DNA of 64,000 nucleotides, from NCBI GenBank assembly GCA_033239125.1, contig BSWB01000004.1, positions 117,747,235 through 117,811,234 of the forward strand. Direction: 5' to 3'. This stretch comes from Fagopyrum homotropicum. Lineage: Eukaryota; Streptophyta; Magnoliopsida; Caryophyllales; Polygonaceae. This document shows positions 45,806 through 56,434 of the stretch, in pieces. The notes under the pieces were generated by a model that was not told the origin of the DNA, did not search any database, and was given only the letters and a program-made list of their open reading frames with translations. The stretch's first letter is position 1, and each line of letters starts with the position of its first letter. A program made the translations under genes and the position numbers.

Positions 45806-46658
45806 TGATGTGGGACCATCATCGACACCAACTATACAAGGACTAATCACTAGATCAATGGCCAAAAGGATCCGAGAGGAGATGCTATCAAAGAAGATCA
45901 AGGAACCATGGAAATGAAGAATCTCGTCCTTGAGACAAAATCTCGGTCGAGATATAGGCCGAGTTTTCAAGTGTGTTGAGAGTTATAAGATCCATTGAAC
46001 ATCTTACTTATCTTCTAGTTATTTTAATACCTTTTAATCTCTCAAACATTCCAAAGATATCTTTTGGTTTTTGATCCTATCTTTTAGGATTATTTTTAGT
46101 TTATCTTTTAGGGGATTCTCTCCTATAAATAGCCTTAGAGGACGAGATTCATAGGTAGCATAGATTTGAATTTGATTTCTACATTATTGTGAGACACTTG
46201 TGACTTCGCTCATGGAGTTTGCATTTTATCATTTCTATTCAATCAAAAGGAGAGTTTTTGGTTGAATCATTGTGAATTCTTGCTAGATTATTCTTGTGTA
46301 TGTTAATCTTGTTGAAGATTGGTGCTACTAGTCAAACTAGTCCCTCCTTGTGTTTGTCTTATGTAGAAGACTTGTGTAAGGTTGAAGATGGAAGGGCTAA
46401 GTCAATTCTTTGTTTAGGGTTTTGACACATAATTGGTCAAGGTTCTTTGCAAGTCTTATAATTAGTCCAATCTTCCTATACTATCATATTTCATTCCATT
46501 AATCATCTTCTTATCTTTCATTATCATCTATAATCCCGCATTCTGAGTTTACAGAAATCTCGCCCGAGATTTGCCTAAGTTCAACCGAGATTTGCCTTTG
46601 TTAGTCAAATCAAGGACTTTCAATCTTGATCGAAAACTGCGGCTTCAACCCCACATCA
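45806..46658 (+). repeat. 3' LTR of element 3
   Basis: 853 bp, TGATGTGGG to CCCACATCA, the two ends being inverted copies. It keeps a TATA-like box (ctataaatagcc, about 46120-46131) missing from the 5' LTR. Confidence 0.9.
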
Positions 46659-46663
46659 GTCAT

Positions 46664-47052
46664 GGTAATCAAGGGTGCATCAACTTGCTTTGTTAAAACA
46701 CGAAAAGACACATTAATAAAAACAAGTGCTTAAGGTTAGAAATACCCGGCAAGAAACAAAAGGGAAAGCCATAGGAAAAGTGATTCATGTAGATACAGTA
46801 AGAAAAGTGGTTGAAATCGGAAATACCCGACAAAGAACAAAAGGAAATCTATAGAAGAAGTGATTCAAAAAATCTTAGCTAGCTACTTTGGATATGATTT
46901 TCTTATCCCTTAGTAACTAGAGAGACCAATAGGTGAACTTGTTAGCTTCTTTTGGAATTGCTTACTTAGTCTTTGCGCAAGTACTCAATTGTGATTTGTT
47001 GCTTGTCTTTGGGTGTATTTTTGAGTCCTCAAATACCCCCTCCCCCGGCCAC
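46664..47052. other. Short non-coding block between elements 3 and 2
   Basis: No coding sequence; contains a diverged direct repeat (aatacccggcaagaaacaaaag at 46741 and 46820 area). Probably part of the outer gypsy element. Confidence 0.4.
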
Positions 47053-47057
47053 CTATC

Positions 47058-48799
47058 TGTTCGCTCCAAACGGTGTGTGCAAGCTTTAAATTTATAACCC
47101 TAGATGTAAGCTTAAAACAAGGATGCGAACCCGTAGTGTACGGGTCAATCGTAGTAAAAAGCAAGAAATTCCGGGGTGTCGATCTCAAGGACTTAGTGAA
47201 ACAAAGCAAGTAACGGTTGTCAATATTTCAACTAACCACAAAAGCAATTATAGCAACCAAAGAAGATAAAAAGTCAATTAAAGGAATATGCAAATCTAGG
47301 CATTAAAGCATATAGTTGTGGTTCCAACTCAAGATCTCAAGGTAAAGCGGACAAAGCTGAGATTTTTGCATAGGGAAGGTGTTACTAAAGTGGAATAGAT
47401 CACCGGGTAAGTCTCACTACTCACTAATCCTAAACCGTAACTCCTATTACCGGGTAAGTCTCAAGGAATTAAGGAAAAGAACTATAACCTCAAACCAACA
47501 CACCACCTAAGGGAATAGAATCAACCTTTACCGGGTAACTCTCAGGCTAACTCACAAAGATGGAATGAAAGCGCACTCAAACCCCAATAAAGGATAAACC
47601 TTTATTACCTACACTTATGATCTTAATTAGGTAAACAAACAAAGGAATTACCGGGTAAGTCTCATCCAGGCTTGCATTGAACCAGGAAAGGTGTAATAAG
47701 AATAGGATTTGGCAAACTCTAACACTTAACTCTCAGTTTCGGCTCAGATAAGTCACCTCGGTCAAACGAATTCCACCCGGCCGAGATGTTCATCGACTGA
47801 GCGAGATGCTTTAGGGTTAAGGATAAAGACTCGAGCTTTCAGGGTCCTACTGGGATTTAAGATTATTCTATCATTGTTTTCCCCACAACCTTCAGCCAAT
47901 CACCCTAGAATCACACAAGGAAATTAGCCACTCATCATCATGAAAGCAATAATCAAATATAAGGGAAGAAGGTGAATAATTGAACAAGAAAACCTTAAGA
48001 AAAAGGTTTCAATAACTGAATCAATTATCAAACAAACAAGCGTTCCTTGGATCTCAATCCAACAAGACAATCAACAAGAAGGGAATCTAAGAAAGTCTTA
48101 CAAAACCCTTCACAGAGCTATAAAAGCTATCAACATCTTCCTTCAATCTTCTTTCAACCTTCAAAAAGGTTCTTCAAATCTCCCAGCTGTAATGGGTGTT
48201 TTTCAGCCGTAGCGCCCCAATTTGTGGAAAATCCAACCCTTTTTATAGGAAAATTCCCTCCCAAAGATAAAAGATCTTAGAAAGATATTTTCCCATAAAA
48301 ATAGGTAAATATATGAGCTGAATTATCTTCTTCCTTCCAGGAATCCAGCCTAAAAATATAAGATCCTCTTTCCAAAAATAAAAGATCTCATCCAAGAATA
48401 AAATATATCTCGCCGCGTCCAAGGTGTTCGCCTCGGTCGAGCAGCTCCTCTGTATCACCTCGGTCGAGGTGGTACTGTAGCTGACCGAGGTGAATCACAA
48501 CTGAATGTGAAATCTCTCAAATCTGGTCCAAAGTGAATCTTCAATCCATTTGCATGATTCCTGGATTCTTCCTTAAGCTCCTGAATGTAGCTCCAATGAC
48601 TCCTTAACTCCTTTTGCTCCATTTTGATGCAAAACGTGTCATTTTACCCGCGATTACAACGAAACTTGGTGTAGACCTCGATTCCCGCAAAGGTACATGA
48701 AACGACAATATAATCATATAATATACATCCAAAATGCAGATTATTGAAGATAAAACGTCTAAACAAGTCCCAAAATATAGACTATAATTCATGCTATCA
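47058..48799 (-). repeat. 3' LTR of element 2
   Basis: TGTTCGCT...GCTATCA, nearly identical to 56435-58177. Carries the palindrome CACCTCGGTCGAGGTG at 48456-48471 with a half-site at 48484-48492, and cggtaagtctc-type repeats (accgggtaagtctca occurs about five times between 47402 and 47665). Confidence 0.95.
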
Positions 48800-50235
48800 A
48801 AATACCCCATACTTAGCCCTTGCTTGTCCCCAAGCAAGTTCCAAATCTTAAGTACAAGATAGAATGAATTTAAGTCAGAAAGATCAATGAAAAGTATTTC
48901 AAAACATTTTTAGTGGTGTGCTCCAATCATAGATCACTCTAAGAGAATGCTTCATGGTAAGTAAAATCAAGATATGGTCAAAACATTTTATAAGTATAAG
49001 AAAGTTGTTCATCTTTGCATAAAATCATAGAATGCATAATAAATCATAATTATCGAAATTAATCATGTATAATCCAATTTAAACCACCAAGTCAATCAAC
49101 AAGCTCGAGGTCTCAAGGGCTTTCCAAAGAGAAAGGTCAAGAAACGTGTAGGGATGGGATGTATTTAGGGAATGTGGTGCTAGAATCCGGGAAAAGGAAT
49201 CTTCACTTTACTTGAACTTCAACATCCTCCACCAATAAGCTTTGCTTATTTCACACTTTTTTCTTTTTTTACTTTACTTTTTGGGATGCATGGATAGAGA
49301 TGCACAATAACCGAAGCCTGGGAGATTAGCAATCATCAATTTCTCGAGATGCCTCAAACCCTTGATGCACATACCCTGACCCGTTAGGAATATCGCTCAA
49401 TCCGATTTTGGCAAGACACAAACACCCCGCTATGTGAATGGTGCCGAGTTACTCATCATCATGATTGACTTCCCCAAACCTATTTGTTTCTTTCTAACTT
49501 TCAGCCAACATCTCAACTTTTCTTTCACTTGCTTTTCACTTGCTTGCTTCCAAATTCCCGGATAGGTAAAGGGAGGCAAATATGTTTATGAGGGGCTAAG
49601 AATGATCAAGAAGAAGAAGAGAAGAGAATGAGTTGCCTTGATCTTTCCAGGAAGAAAGTGAGAGAACTCATCATGTGGTGTCAACCTTCAAATTCAACAT
49701 AATTTGGATAAAAACAAAGTATTAAACATGCCACTAATTTCAAACAAAGCATTTAGAAACTTAAACATATCATAAAACCTTTCAAACATATAAAGATTTC
49801 AAAACCAGTCAGCAAACATAAATCATCACTGAAGTCATATCCAGAAAAGAAGCACAAAAATTCGTTTCGAAAACTCTCTCAGTTAAACCACCTCGGTCGA
49901 GATGATCTAAGCAACCGAGGTACTGCACCTCGTCTGGTCAGAGTCACTTAGGTCGAGGTCAAATTTTTTTTTTTTCTAAACCAGTTTTTTGACGTTTTTC
50001 TCAATCAATTAACTTGTATGCATGCATGTAGCCTCAGATAAACACATAGAGCAAAATAAAACATAAATATCCGATAGAGTCAAGTCATACATCACATAAG
50101 TCAAATAAGTACATCCAAATACCCCATACTTGGGACACATTGTCCCAATGGGTCAAAACAAGTCTAAAGAAAAAAAGTACTCACCGGATAAAGGTGAGCT
50201 GCATAATAAATAAATAGAGAAAATCCCGCAAGCTC
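48800..50235 (-). other. Element 2 region between third ORF and 3' LTR
   Basis: Non-coding. On the minus strand it ends in gtatggggtatttt beside the LTR, the likely polypurine primer. It holds one palindrome/half-site composite (49889-49921). Confidence 0.6.
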
Positions 50236-51618
50236 TCAATAATACCGATCCGGTGGTGGTGGTGGCACATACGGGTACTGAGATGGGTCGAAAGGATAAC
50301 CCATGATACGTTGAAACTGAATCTCAGCCATCGTGTGCTGGTAGTGTAGTCTCTCCTGTATCTCTCGGATATCCAGGGACATGGCAGCGTAGGAATATAT
50401 CATCTGATCCGTCAGATCATCGATCCGACGGTTAGCAAGTGGATCCCTCTGCCTACGTACCCTACGCCTAGCAGGACGTGCTAGTGCTGCAGCCGGCTCC
50501 TCCTCAGTCTCGTCGTCATATAAATCAATGACCGGCGCACTAGTCCCAGCTGTATCCGTGCCCGTGTCCATAGCAACACCGCCATCCTCATCAACATCAT
50601 CCTCCTCATCCTCTGCCTCATCCTCCTCAACTGGCCCCTGAGCTGCTGCAGTTGCTGCCTCTCTAGCGTCCTCCATCAGTGGAATCCATGCAGTCTGCCA
50701 GTAATGTGGATCATACACGGAGAACTGTGGTGACCATCTAATGCCCTGAGGCGCAGTCTGCTCCCATGGCATCGCCACATATGGCGTAGTAAGTCCTCGG
50801 GGAACCAGTATCCTCCAAGTGATCATCTCCTGAAGTCCGAGCGGCTTGGCAGCCGCCACCATGGTACAAGCACTGAGGTCAATATCCATGTAACTCGCTA
50901 TATGAGTCACTATCCCTCCGCAACAGATGTCGCCCTTCGCCTTCGCCTTTATCTTATGTAGATCCTCCGCCAGCATCAATCCAAAATCTGGGACTCCTCC
51001 AGTCACCATGCAGTATAGACTCAGAAGCTCACCATGTCTGATCTTTTGGGACGTCTCAATACACGCCAGAAGGGCCTCACTGAAAATCCTGTGAGCTAGT
51101 CTAAAAGCTAGATGGAAAATGATCCGCTCCCTGGAATCTCCAGGTCTCCATCTGTTTGCGTGCTCAACCACGTGAGCAATATGTCCCCAAAACTCTCGAG
51201 CTACAGCTCGAGAGGGAAAGTCAGCAACAGTAGGGGCCGGGAAGCCAAAGATATCCCGCCAATGGTCTAAAGGAACTAGGTAGTTCCGGTTCATCAACCG
51301 GTACTTGATGGCGCGCTCGGTGGGCATGTAAGTGACGGAGCTGACAAACTCCAGAGTCGGCTCTAGGTAGGTCGGAGCTCGGATCTCTGTGAACTGCTTT
51401 AGGCCCACCATGGAGATCATACTCCTCAAATCATCATCAACATGGAGACAGTCAAATGCAGAGATGTCCAAAAAACGTGGTGCAACCACTGGACGTGCCG
51501 CTATGCGGTCATAATCGACCTGGTGTCGCTCGTGGATCACCGGTCTAGTACGGCGGGAGGAAGAAGAAGGACAAGGAGAAGATTTGTCTCTCAGAACCAA
51601 CTGCCTGTCAAAACTCAT
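50236..51618 (-). CDS. Athila ORF-1-type third ORF (env position)
   Basis: An intact 460-codon frame from ATG 51618, open further upstream without another ATG. It sits between integrase and the 3' LTR on the same strand, where Athila elements carry an extra ORF sometimes called env-like. The globular part (FLDISAFDCLHVDD to MPWEQTAPQG) resembles the ATHILA ORF-1 family; it is followed by an acidic tract (DEAEDEEDDVDEDGG), a basic stretch and a proline-rich tail. I see no signal peptide or membrane helix, so an envelope role is not supported. Being uninterrupted while pol is wrecked, it may still be selected or simply be young. Confidence 0.75.
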   Translation of the reverse strand: MSFDRQLVLRDKSSPCPSSSSRRTRPVIHERHQVDYDRIAARPVVAPRFLDISAFDCLHVDDDLRSMISMVGLKQFTEIRAPTYLEPTLEFVSSVTYMPTERAIKYRLMNRNYLVPLDHWRDIFGFPAPTVADFPSRAVAREFWGHIAHVVEHANRWRPGDSRERIIFHLAFRLAHRIFSEALLACIETSQKIRHGELLSLYCMVTGGVPDFGLMLAEDLHKIKAKAKGDICCGGIVTHIASYMDIDLSACTMVAAAKPLGLQEMITWRILVPRGLTTPYVAMPWEQTAPQGIRWSPQFSVYDPHYWQTAWIPLMEDAREAATAAAQGPVEEDEAEDEEDDVDEDGGVAMDTGTDTAGTSAPVIDLYDDETEEEPAAALARPARRRVRRQRDPLANRRIDDLTDQMIYSYAAMSLDIREIQERLHYQHTMAEIQFQRIMGYPFDPSQYPYVPPPPPDRYY

Positions 51619-52451
51619 TTTCTGCAACCTGTTAGATCGCCTCGGTTGCCCTGACAACTCTGTAGAACACCTCGGCCGAGGCACAGGCCGACAGGACCGA
51701 GGTGAAACACTGCTCGATCGATTCCCTCAAAAATCCAGTTCTTTTCCCCCAAAATCACTACCAAAGGTTCCTATGGGGTGCTTAATCCTTTTCTCAGCAA
51801 ATGCAGGGGCAACCAAAGCCCAAATCGAAAGGAAACAGTGGAGAAGAGGAGAGTTAGAGTTTTTTCGGATTTTACCCAGATTCGGTTGATTCGGTTCGTT
51901 TTTGCTGCAGATTTGCGCTTGCAATGCGATCCTCTACCCTTTCCTCTCAGTTTAGAAGCAAGAATCGTCAAAAACGAGCGAAGAACGAAGGAGCGAGGTG
52001 AGAAGTGCGCCGCGGTCGAGAAGGGAAGTAGAGGAGGAGAGAGAAATTTCAGCCCCATTTTATACCCTTTTCTGGAACTGCCGTCACCTCGGTCGAGATG
52101 GTCTTGACTGGACCGAGGTGTATGGACCGAGGTGAGTCTTCAGAAACCCTAGTTGCCTCAGTTGCTCAAGAATCATCTCGGTCGAGGTGTTGTGACAGCA
52201 ACCGAGATGTGTCTCAGTCAAACTCCGTCTTCTCAAATTTTCGAACTTCTATCCTTCTAGTTGTGCTCCTGGGTTGTATTCCTTCCTTAGATGTCACCTG
52301 TTGTCTGTCTAGGACGCCAAAAACAAAACAAAGCAAAGCAAAAGCAAACTATCTAAAGCTAGACTAGAAAAAGGGAAAAGAAAGCAATACCTTGGGTTGC
52401 CTCCCAAGAAGCGCTTGATTTAAGGTCGCCAGCTGGACCGTATGGTATTTC
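51619..52451 (-). other. Element 2 spacer between integrase and third ORF
   Basis: Non-coding on the element strand. Contains three palindrome/half-site composites (51668-51704, 52085-52134, 52174-52209), the densest cluster in the element, directly upstream of the third ORF; may act as its promoter or splice region. Confidence 0.5.
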
Positions 52452-54240
52452 TCAAGCAAGGTATAGTGGTACAGCCTCTTCAACCGGAACTTCCGGTTTG
52501 TATTTCTTAAGTCTATGATCTTTGACCTTGAAGCTTCCACTCGTTTCTCCCCAAATCTCAACTACACCATAAGGGAAAACATGTTTCACAACATAAGGTC
52601 CGGTCCATCTAGATTTCAACTTACTTGGAAAGAGGCGGAGGTGGGAGTTGAAGAGTAGGACTAAGTCTCCTTCTTTAAGCTCCTTAGGAATGATACGCTT
52701 GTCATGCCATTTCTTTATAGATTTTGGCATTCTCATAGGCGTTCAAACGCAGCTCCTCCAGCTCATTGATATCCAATAGCCGCTTCTCACCGGCTTCCTT
52801 GATGTCGAAGTTCAACCATTTGATTGCCCAATACGCCTTGTGTTCTAACTCAATGGGCAAATGGCAAGACTTCCCATATACCAAATTATAAGGGGTGGTA
52901 CCAATGGGAGTCTTAAATGCGGTCCTATAAGCCCAAAGAGTGTCGTCTAGCTTCATGGACCAATCTTTCCTAGTCCTAGAGACGGTCTTCTCCAAGATTG
53001 CTTTAATTTCTCTATTCGAGATCTTGACGTGTCCACTAGTTTGAGGGTGATAAGGGGTTGCTACCTTGTGGGTCAATCCATACTTTGATAGAAGTGCCTT
53101 AAACTTCCGGTTGATGAAATGCGTCCCTCCATCGCTGATGATGATGCGTGGAGTCCCAAAACGTGGAAAGATAGTCTTGTTAAAGAACTTCACAACCACC
53201 ATGGCGTCATTAGTGGGAGAAGCAATGGCTTCAACCCATCTAGAGACGTTGTCAACTGCTAGAAGAATGTAGAGGTTTTCTCCGGATGATGGGAAAGGTC
53301 CCATGAAATCTACTCCCCGTACATCAAAGATCTCAACCTCCTGTATGTTATTGAGTGGCATCTCATTCCTTCTAGATAAGTTTCCTGTTCTTTGGCATGC
53401 ATCACAAGAGACAACAAACGTTTGCACATCCTTAAATAGTGTAGCCCAAAAGAAACCGGAACGTAATACCTTAGTGCATGTCTTGTGAGCGCTAGCGTGC
53501 CCTCCACAAGGGAGTGAGTGACAATGCCGTATGACGCTATTAACTTCATCTTCCGGAATGCATCTTCGAAGCATCCCATCCGGCCCTCGCTTGAATAGCA
53601 GTGGTTCATCCCAGTAGTAATGACGTACATCCTTGAAGAATTTCTTCCTTTGAGCGTACGTCAATCCGGGTGGTATTTCCTGGCAAACAAGATAATTAAC
53701 AATATCAGCATACCAAGGTCCTTTATTATCAGAAATTTGGTGGAGAGAACGTTCCACCAACTGAGGATGAGTGTCAGAAAAGGGAGTAAGAATTTTATTA
53801 TTTTCGGTAGTCTCAGTTGACATCATCTCGCTTTCGACCTCGGGCGAGGTCCAGAGAGGTTGACCGAGATGTTCTTCAGTCACCTCGCCTGGTCCAGAAA
53901 GTGCCTCGGTCGAGGTACTGCAACTGGAACCGAAACTGGAGATCTTCTTCTCCTGGATTAGCTTCTCAGTTTTAGCTCCTGGATCTTCTTCCAGTGCCTT
54001 TAAGCTCCGTATATCTGCATCACAAGAAGCATCTATACCTTCCTCCATTAAGCTAAAGCTAATAACTTTTTCAAGTGGATCTCTAATAAGGATAGAGCTC
54101 ACCAATTCTCTTGATTCTTCTTCATCATAGATGTTGAAGATATTATCTCCTAGCTGCTCTCCCTTCATTGTCGCAAGCAAGGCAAACTCAACTTGATCAC
54201 CGCCAATGTTGAATTGCAACTTGGCGTTCTTACAATCCAC
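52452..54240 (-). pseudogene. Protease tail fused to integrase, element 2
   Basis: One frame (54240-52702) starts with the end of the protease region (MDCKNAKLQFNIGG), crosses a linker with palindromic motifs, and enters integrase at about 53730 with no RT or RNase H between. The zinc-binding HHCC domain (HCHS...CDACQRTG), the core Asp residues (GVDFMGPF, IISDGGTHF) and the C-terminal part follow; the last part (WHDKRI...RWTGPYVV) is in a shifted frame from about 52720. The third catalytic residue, Glu in the usual QxEVSNREI motif, is Lys (HVKISNREI, codon 53023-53025). Integrase inserts the cDNA into the host chromosome; this copy should be inactive. Confidence 0.88.
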
Positions 54241-54950
54241 ATTGCAACCCGAAGTTGCTAGAAATGGCCTCCCGAGAATGATCCGCCATGTACAACCGTA
54301 TCTTCACCGGCTTGGGCTCTCCAAGTCCGATCTTCACGCATAATTCCAGTTGAGTTTGCCAAAGTCTTCCAACTTCCTCTTCCTTGATAGAATTTCTTTT
54401 AAGAACTTCCCATAGACGGGCATCCCAAGAATAGCATTAAGGAAAGGGATGTTAATATGTAGTTTATTCATCAAGTCAAGGAACTTACCAAAATGCTTGT
54501 CTAGATGTGCTCTGACCCTTGACTGGGGGAATGGAAGTGGTGGTTTATATGCAGGAGGTGGGACATAAGCTTCAGTTTTGTCCGACTCTCTTAGTAGCTC
54601 AACCTCGGTTGGCATCTCGACCGAAGTGTTCTTTGACTGCATCTGGACCGAGGTGGTCTTCGTCTGGACTGGCATCGGTCGAGGCACTGGATATGCAGTT
54701 TTTAGTCCACTCCTCGTCGTTATTGCCATGATCTGTCCCTTAGGGTTTCTTTCCGTCCTTGCTGGAAGCTTCCCTGGATCTCTTGGCGCTTCATTCGCCT
54801 TATCAAAGAATTATTGTTCTAAGGCTTTTTGTGCCTTCGAAAATGAAGTCATGGACGTCTCCATAGCACTAAGCTTGATCAAGATAGTCTCCAGCACCAC
54901 ATCTTTCTTCTCCGGCTGGGATGAGCTTGATCCAGGCTCCTACTCTTTAA
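54241..54950 (-). pseudogene. gag tail and gutted protease, element 2
   Basis: Contains MAITTRSGLK, the PPPAYKPPLPFP linker and LHINIPFLNAILGMPVYGKFLKEILSRKRKLEDFG, as in element 1. Then comes a truncated protease: two internal deletions remove the active-site block (present in element 1 at about 2470) and the block after the MADRS motif, joining directly to the SNFGLQC/DCKN segment at 54240. Confidence 0.75.
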
Positions 54951-55151
54951 TGGAGTAGAAGGAGAAGAAGAAGAAGAAGAAGAAGAAGAGAGGAAAGGGT
55001 TAGAGTAGTTGTTTGAATTGGAGTTAGAGTAAGGATTACCCGAATTTTGGTTGTTTGTCCTCCAATTATTGATGTTGGATCCTCTATTGTTGTTGTAGTT
55101 GTTGTTCTGGGAACCATTGTTGTTGTTCCGGTAACTATTGTTGTTCCTTGA

Positions 55152-56305
55152 TCATTGATCTTCCTTCTTGGTTTGAGCAACTAAGAGTTCCTTCAATTGT
55201 TTCACATCATTCTTCAAAGAAGTGAGTTGATCATTGTTAGGCGGAGCATCTTGAAAGTTGACTCTTTTAACTCCACCTTCAGCTCCTTGGTGGGAGTATT
55301 TCTCCATGTGCAAAGCTTGCTTCTCTATGAACTCCCAATCTTCGTCAATCGACATGTCCATGAACGTGCCGGCGGATAGTAGTTGAAGGTTGAACTGGGT
55401 GTTGCCGTCCAGTCCCTTGAAGTATATCTCCAGCAACTCTATCTTTGGAATCCCATGATGTGGGCAATCCAAAAGAATGTCTTTAAATTTCTCCATGACT
55501 TGGACAAACTCTCCTTGTCCTTCATGATGAATGCATTGATCTTCCCTCTCATTTCAGCGGTCTTAGAGGGGGAAAAGAATTTAGTTAAGAACTCCGTCGT
55601 CATCTCCTCCCAAGTATTGATTTTTCCTGGAGGAAGAGATTGATACCAAATAAGCGCTCTATCTTTTAAAGAAAAGTAGAAAGGTCTTAGCTTGCAACTG
55701 TTGTTTTCTATTCTTGAAGGTCTCAAGGTCTCCATCAAGATCTCATAGTTTTGTAGATGTTGATGCGAAAATTCCCTCTCTAGCCCTCCAAACTGGCATT
55801 GGCAGATCATGGAAAGAACTTGCGGTCGAAGTTCGTAATCATGGTCCGCTGGATCTCCTAGGTTGACTCCTAGACGCCTCAGTTGTTGATTGGGGTCCAT
55901 CCTCTGCCCTAGGGTTTGCGGAATTCCTGCAAAAAGAGCATCTCGGACTGGTATCCGAGGTGGAAGTATCTCGGCCGGGGCAGTAGGTACTGGGACTTGC
56001 CTCGGTCGAGGATCTGGAACTGGATCTTGTCTCGGTCGAAGATCTGGGTTCGGTCGAGGTAGATACTGGTCTCGTAAAGCCGCCATATCTGCTTCGATCG
56101 CCTCATTCCTTGTGCGAGTTTCTTCCTTTTCCAATCGCAATTCTTCTTTGTTGAGGCGTAGTTGTTCCAATGCCTCCTTCAATTCGGCCTCAAGATCATG
56201 ATTCTCTTGATTGGTCATATTCGCTTCTTTCAAGCGTCTTTTGTATGTCTTTTCTGGTTTGGGATCGTAAGGAACGATTTCCTTCCCAGCGCGGGTTCTT
56301 TGCAT
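55152..56305 (-). pseudogene. gag of element 2
   Basis: ATG at 56305. Coiled-coil N terminus (ELKEALEQLRLNKEELRLEKEETR), a PRP-rich linker that contains the element's palindromic motifs (55970-56065), then the gag core (LGQRMDPNQQLRRLGVNL, HQHLQNYEILMETL, WEEMTTEFLTKFF). One frameshift near 55490 moves the frame to one ending at 55152. An asparagine-rich and poly-Ser tail (gaa-repeat at 54961-54990) follows in another frame. Confidence 0.88.
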
Positions 56306-56410
56306 AAACCTAAGAAAAAGAACCTGCGAAAGTCACTCAAGTAGAGTGGTTAGTAGAAACAGGGGCAAGCGCCCCGAAAGCCAACCGCAACCGGCTCGGT
56401 CTAGACCAAG

Positions 56411-56428
56411 TCCCCGGCAACGGCGCCA
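56411..56428 (-). other. Primer binding site (tRNA-Asp type) of element 2
   Basis: Minus strand TGGCGCCGTTGCCGGGGA, the same PBS as element 1, six bases from the LTR. Confidence 0.92.
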
Positions 56429-56434
56429 AAAACT

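Larger units (their letters stand above)
39574..46658 (+). mobile_element. Complete non-autonomous gypsy retrotransposon (element 3)
   Basis: Two LTRs share TGATRTGGG starts and CATCA ends, with identical 5-bp duplications GTCAT at 39569-39573 and 46659-46663. The interior has an initiator-Met PBS, a frameshifted gag, a broken zinc knuckle, and protease, but no RT, RNase H or integrase. Two hAT-like MITEs of one family are inserted, one in the 5' LTR and one between gag and protease. The element is sprinkled with AATCTCGGCCGAGATT-type motifs. Confidence 0.92.
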
